This document shows, one piece after another, positions 62,952 through 64,000 of a DNA stretch of 64,000 nucleotides. The notes below the pieces were generated by a model. The model saw only the letters and a program-made list of their open reading frames with translations. It did not search any database and was not told the DNA's origin. This stretch comes from Mesorhizobium australicum WSM2073 (GTDB lineage Bacteria > Pseudomonadota > Alphaproteobacteria > Rhizobiales > Rhizobiaceae). Positions within the stretch are counted from its first letter, which is position 1, and every line of letters starts with the position of its first letter. The stretch lies in contig NC_019973.1 of assembly GCF_000230995.2 (NCBI RefSeq), forward strand, positions 3,548,001 to 3,612,000, in the 5' to 3' direction. The translations under genes were made by a program, and so were the position numbers.

Positions 62952-64000
62952 TGGCTGAAACCTCCGTCCGCAACTTTAACATCAACTTCGGACCTCAACA
63001 CCCTGCCGCGCACGGCGTTTTGCGCCTCGTGCTGGAGTTGGACGGCGAAGTCGTCGACCGCGTCGATCCGCATATCGGGCTCTTGCATCGCGGTACGGAG
63101 AAGCTGATCGAGGCAAAAACCTATCTGCAGGCGCTGCCTTATCTCGACCGGCTCGATTATTGCGCGCCGATGAACCAGGAGCACGCCTTCGCGCTGGCCG
63201 CCGAGCGCCTGCTCGGCATCGAGGTGCCGAGGCGCGGCCAGCTGATCCGCGTGCTCTATTGCGAAATCGGCCGTATCATGTCGCACATCCTCAATGTGAC
63301 GACGCAAGCCATGGACGTCGGCGCGCTGACGCCGCCGCTGTGGGGCTTCGTCGAGCGCGAAAAGCTGATGGTGTTCTATGAGCGCGCCTCGGGCTCGCGC
63401 ATGCATGCGGCCTATTTCCGTCCGGGCGGCGTCCACCAGGACCTGCCGCGCCAGCTGGTCGAGGACATCGGCAAGTGGATCGACCCTTTCCTGAAATCGC
63501 TCGACGATCTCGACAGGCTGCTCACCGGCAACCGCATTTTCAAGCAGCGCAATGTCGACATCGGCATCGTCTCGCTGGCCGACGCCTGGGCCTGGGGCTT
63601 TTCGGGCGTCATGGTCCGTGGTTCGGGCTCGCCGTGGGACCTGCGCAAGTCGCAGCCCTATGAATGCTATTCGGAAATGGATTTCGACATTCCTGTCGGC
63701 AAGAATGGTGACTGTTTCGACCGCTACCTCGTGCGCATGGAAGAAATGCGCCAGTCGGCACGGATCATGCGCCAGTGCATCGATCTCTTGCTCGGCAAGG
63801 AAAGCACCGGCCCGGTGTCGAACCTCGACGGCAAGGTGGTGCCGCCCAAGCGCCAGGCGATGAAGCGTTCGATGGAAGCGCTCATCCATCACTTCAAGCT
63901 CTATACCGAGGGCTACCGCGTGCCGGCCGGCGAAGTCTATGCGGCGGTCGAGGCGCCAAAGGGCGAGTTCGGCGTCTACCTAGTCTCCGACGGCACCAAC
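62951..64000 (+). CDS. nuoD: NADH-quinone oxidoreductase subunit D, 3' end outside window
   Basis: NuoD, the 49-kDa subunit, forms the quinone-binding site with NuoB. The first 350 residues are present, with [15 protein letters not shown], the conserved [22 protein letters not shown] and GGVHQDLP segments. The gene continues past 64000, where about 45 further residues are expected from the usual family length. Confidence 0.96.
   Translation, partial: MAETSVRNFNINFGPQHPAAHGVLRLVLELDGEVVDRVDPHIGLLHRGTEKLIEAKTYLQALPYLDRLDYCAPMNQEHAFALAAERLLGIEVPRRGQLIRVLYCEIGRIMSHILNVTTQAMDVGALTPPLWGFVEREKLMVFYERASGSRMHAAYFRPGGVHQDLPRQLVEDIGKWIDPFLKSLDDLDRLLTGNRIFKQRNVDIGIVSLADAWAWGFSGVMVRGSGSPWDLRKSQPYECYSEMDFDIPVGKNGDCFDRYLVRMEEMRQSARIMRQCIDLLLGKESTGPVSNLDGKVVPPKRQAMKRSMEALIHHFKLYTEGYRVPAGEVYAAVEAPKGEFGVYLVSDGTN

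Overview
The window looks like chromosomal DNA of an alphaproteobacterium of the Rhizobiales, most likely Mesorhizobium or a close relative. The reasons are the high GC content, the aerobic (late cobalt insertion) cobalamin gene set, a BA14K-family secreted protein, tandem kup genes, and a palindromic repeat inside cobG whose translation resembles in-frame repeats I associate with Mesorhizobium proteins. This assignment rests on recognition, not on a search. Most of the window is ordinary housekeeping and accessory metabolism. I see no integrase, transposase, phage block or CRISPR array.

Layout. 1-3.1 kb: an acetyltransferase cut by the window edge, serB, miaA and a membrane diguanylate cyclase. 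3.4-6.8 kb: a HerA-like ATPase, then an XRE-cupin regulator with a small protein and an acetyltransferase. 6.8-11.6 kb: a LysR regulator divergent from a gamma-butyrobetaine-hydroxylase-like oxygenase and an HD-domain oxygenase. Their residues and order match the TmpA/TmpB route that splits a trimethylated phosphonate to glycine betaine and phosphate. A flavin monooxygenase follows. 11.8-14.5 kb: ilvB-ilvN behind a well-formed attenuator with a 16-residue leader peptide rich in Leu, Ile and Val. 14.5-21.8 kb: small membrane proteins, an RND efflux pair, and a cobalt-type nitrile hydratase operon (alpha, beta, accessory protein). 22-28.6 kb: a RecD/Pif1-like helicase, a STAS protein, pdxJ, and two tandem kup potassium transporters whose 3' 538 bp have been homogenised.

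28.6-36.2 kb: reductases, an HxlR/NmrA divergent pair, a FAD monooxygenase, a GST/MarR divergent pair with three copies of one palindromic operator, a TetR regulator next to ilvC, and a BA14K protein. 36.4-43.6 kb: a nuclease-family protein, a NUDIX protein, a FitAB/VapBC-type toxin-antitoxin pair with a duplicated palindromic operator, a MacAB-type ABC exporter and a PhzF protein. A tRNA-Lys(CUU) gene lies at 43.7 kb.

44-59.8 kb: a large cobalamin operon on the minus strand. From the promoter end it runs: cobalamin riboswitch, DUF1636 protein, cobW, cobN, cobG, cobH, cobI, cobJ, cobL, cobE, cobM, cobA, cobB, cobS, cobT. Many neighbours overlap by 4 bp at ATGA or GTGA. cobK sits inside this block on the opposite strand, sharing start-codon bases with cobL and overlapping the end of cobJ. 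59.9-64 kb: a YcaQ-type DNA glycosylase, then nuoA, nuoB, nuoC and the start of nuoD for respiratory complex I.

The points most worth a second look are the TmpA/TmpB-like cluster with its upstream overlapping ORF, the ilv attenuator that may encode a leaderless leader peptide, the kup gene conversion tract, the repeat translated in frame inside cobG, the inverted cobK, and the operator arrays at the MarR and FitAB loci. I did not find a clearly new biological system.
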